A stretch of 64,000 bases of DNA from Giardia muris (lineage: Eukaryota; Fornicata; Diplomonadida; Hexamitidae): NCBI GenBank assembly GCA_006247105.1, contig CM016927.1:1116001-1180000 (forward strand), given 5' to 3'. Within the stretch, counting starts at the first letter, position 1. Each line of letters opens with the position of its first letter. The position numbers and the translations under genes were made by a program. Below the pieces are notes generated by a model. That model had not been told where the DNA came from, ran no database searches, and was given only the letters and a program-made list of their open reading frames with translations. Of the stretch, positions 62,709-64,000 are shown one piece after another.

Positions 62709-64000
62709 ATGCAGTCGAGCTTCGCCCAGGACTACGAGGTCCTGAAGGACATCGCGGTCCGCCCTAGCGAGCGCCTTGTCCGGGCGCGGCTGCGCAAAAC
62801 GGGCGACCCATACGCGGTGCGGTTCATCGATACCGCGAATATGGGGGGTGCTCAGAAGACAGCCCTTCGGTACGAGGCCACCCTCTTCTCCAACAGCGAA
62901 GGGAAGGCCCTGATCCCCTATGAGGAGGTCTTCTGGAACGAGAAGCCTGATACCGTCATTATAGTCATGCCATTCTGCGATAACGGGTCCCTATATACCC
63001 ACATCGAGAGATACAAGAAGCGGGGGACTCCTTGTTCTGAGGAGAAGACTCGTGCTATCGGGTCACAGATGGCAAAGGCTCTTCAAGCCCTCAACGATGC
63101 TCTCCTTGCAGGAACTGACCCCTATCCTTTACCACCCTTAACTCCAGAGGCTATTCTGTTAACCTCGAGTGGGCAAATATATTTCAAGGCCTTCTGCTCA
63201 TGGCGCGCTCTCGAGTCGGAAGGCGTGACCGCATCGGAGTATGAAATCGCGTACACAGCCCCGGAGGTTCTAGCCGGGCAACCGCGCACTGAAAAGTCGG
63301 ACGTTTGGTCTCTGGGCTGTATCCTCTATGAACTCGCCTCGGCGCGCCCTTGCTTCAGCGGAGATACCGGCAGCTCGCTTCGTAGTCGCGTGGAGAATGG
63401 GGAGATCCGGCCGATGCCGACGCTGGTTCGCCCCGCGCTTGCAACGCTGATCGTGGCGATGCTGCAATATAACCCGGATAACCGGCCGACGTTACTGGAC
63501 GTGCGCGCCTCTCTCTTTGCGATAAGTGCTGCGGACCGAGTCTATCATTGGGATACGGACGTCGAATCCGAGATGGTGGACTGCGAGCTTCCAGTCATGA
63601 ACAAGATCAACGAACTCCTTTACGGGGTAAGAGTTAGCTTCCTGAGTACGACGATCCGTTCCAGTACCATATCCTTTTCAAACAGTGCGATGACTCTCAG
63701 TAATATCACTGAGCTGAATAAGGGAACGCCAAGTACGTTGGATAGGCCTCTGAATTCATCCGTTTATAGCTCCCGATTATTAGCCAGTGGTTCCGACTTG
63801 CCAAGCATGACTGGTAGTCGCCGAATCCCTATGCCCGCACCATACCCACCACAAGGTGTTCCACCCAATAAAATCAAGCCTATAGCAACGAGGCAAGACA
63901 TTCCTGGGTCCGGAGCAAAGCTGAGTACCCCCGAGAGTGATCTGACGTTAAGCACTCTTCGGGATAATACGCGCTTTCCACCCACCTCACCAACGCTTCC
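62709..64000 (+). CDS. NEK-like pseudokinase (3' end outside window)
   Basis: Translation from ATG 62709 is open to the window edge, 430 residues. The kinase fold is recognisable by YTAPEVLAG (APE), KSDVWSLGCILYELASARPCF (subdomain IX; here broken as SDVWSLGC and ILYELASAR) and NPDNRPT (subdomain XI). Catalytic elements are missing: no glycine loop, the VAVK lysine is Arg (YAVRFID), the HRDLKPEN segment reads PPLTPEAIL and DFG is absent (KAFCSWRAL). It is thus a dead NEK-type kinase, of which Giardia has over a hundred. A Ser/Thr/Pro-rich tail follows from about residue 300. It may dock onto a cytoskeletal structure. Confidence 0.85.
   Translation, partial: MQSSFAQDYEVLKDIAVRPSERLVRARLRKTGDPYAVRFIDTANMGGAQKTALRYEATLFSNSEGKALIPYEEVFWNEKPDTVIIVMPFCDNGSLYTHIERYKKRGTPCSEEKTRAIGSQMAKALQALNDALLAGTDPYPLPPLTPEAILLTSSGQIYFKAFCSWRALESEGVTASEYEIAYTAPEVLAGQPRTEKSDVWSLGCILYELASARPCFSGDTGSSLRSRVENGEIRPMPTLVRPALATLIVAMLQYNPDNRPTLLDVRASLFAISAADRVYHWDTDVESEMVDCELPVMNKINELLYGVRVSFLSTTIRSSTISFSNSAMTLSNITELNKGTPSTLDRPLNSSVYSSRLLASGSDLPSMTGSRRIPMPAPYPPQGVPPNKIKPIATRQDIPGSGAKLSTPESDLTLSTLRDNTRFPPTSPTL

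Overview
The window is protist nuclear DNA from the diplomonad genus Giardia, most likely G. muris. The evidence is as follows. Variant surface proteins (VSPs) are CxxC-rich, carry GGCY motifs and end in one transmembrane helix followed by CRGK (G. intestinalis ends in CRGKA). Ankyrin-repeat (21.1-type) and NEK-like kinase genes are abundant. No introns are evident. Genes are packed with gaps of a few tens of bases. Starts are preceded by short A/T-rich initiators, and AGTRAAY-type polyadenylation signals lie at or over several stop codons. No tRNA, rRNA, CRISPR or transposon was found.

Layout. 1-5.3 kb: the C-terminal part of HSP90 (cut by the window edge), a coiled-coil protein, a multi-pass membrane protein and an unknown protein. 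5.9-8.7 kb: a small accessory island in which an intact VSP lies head to head with a 5'-truncated ankyrin-NEK kinase. 8.8-26.6 kb: a dense housekeeping block with a histone-fold-like candidate, a TFIIH p62/Tfb1-like protein, katanin p60, an LCAT-type acyltransferase/lipase, DDI1 protease, a PG-rich (SHIPPO/STPGR) axonemal protein, a gamma-tubulin-complex-like protein, a divergent eIF4E, a 1886-residue coiled-coil protein, an RIIa-domain protein and SPT4. 26.7-27.7 kb: an ankyrin gene. 28.3-39.2 kb: four co-directional + strand genes (one with an SH3-like domain), then a 1423-residue beta-sandwich-repeat candidate and the Dbp10/DDX54 helicase on the minus strand.

39.5-57 kb is a long accessory island: two frameshifted VSP copies, each followed directly by an ankyrin gene; a third VSP whose 5' end is fused to antisense kinase sequence; a cysteine-rich EGF-like membrane protein; an ankyrin-RING gene; two divergent P-loop GTPases, one with a C-terminal Cys/His cluster; an ankyrin/coiled-coil/ankyrin/pseudokinase; a small protein of bacterial appearance; and an ankyrin gene whose expected ATG is ATA. 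57.6-64 kb returns to cytoskeleton/signalling: a 1688-residue coiled-coil protein divergent from a NEK-like pseudokinase that runs off the edge.

The main pattern is that three of the four VSP loci abut antisense fragments of the same ankyrin-NEK kinase family, each cut at a different point, and that one VSP-plus-ankyrin unit is duplicated about 12.5 kb apart. This suggests that recombination between VSP, ankyrin and NEK genes shapes the islands, while the blocks between them hold conserved housekeeping and cytoskeletal genes. All functions are read from the sequence and family knowledge; no database search was run.
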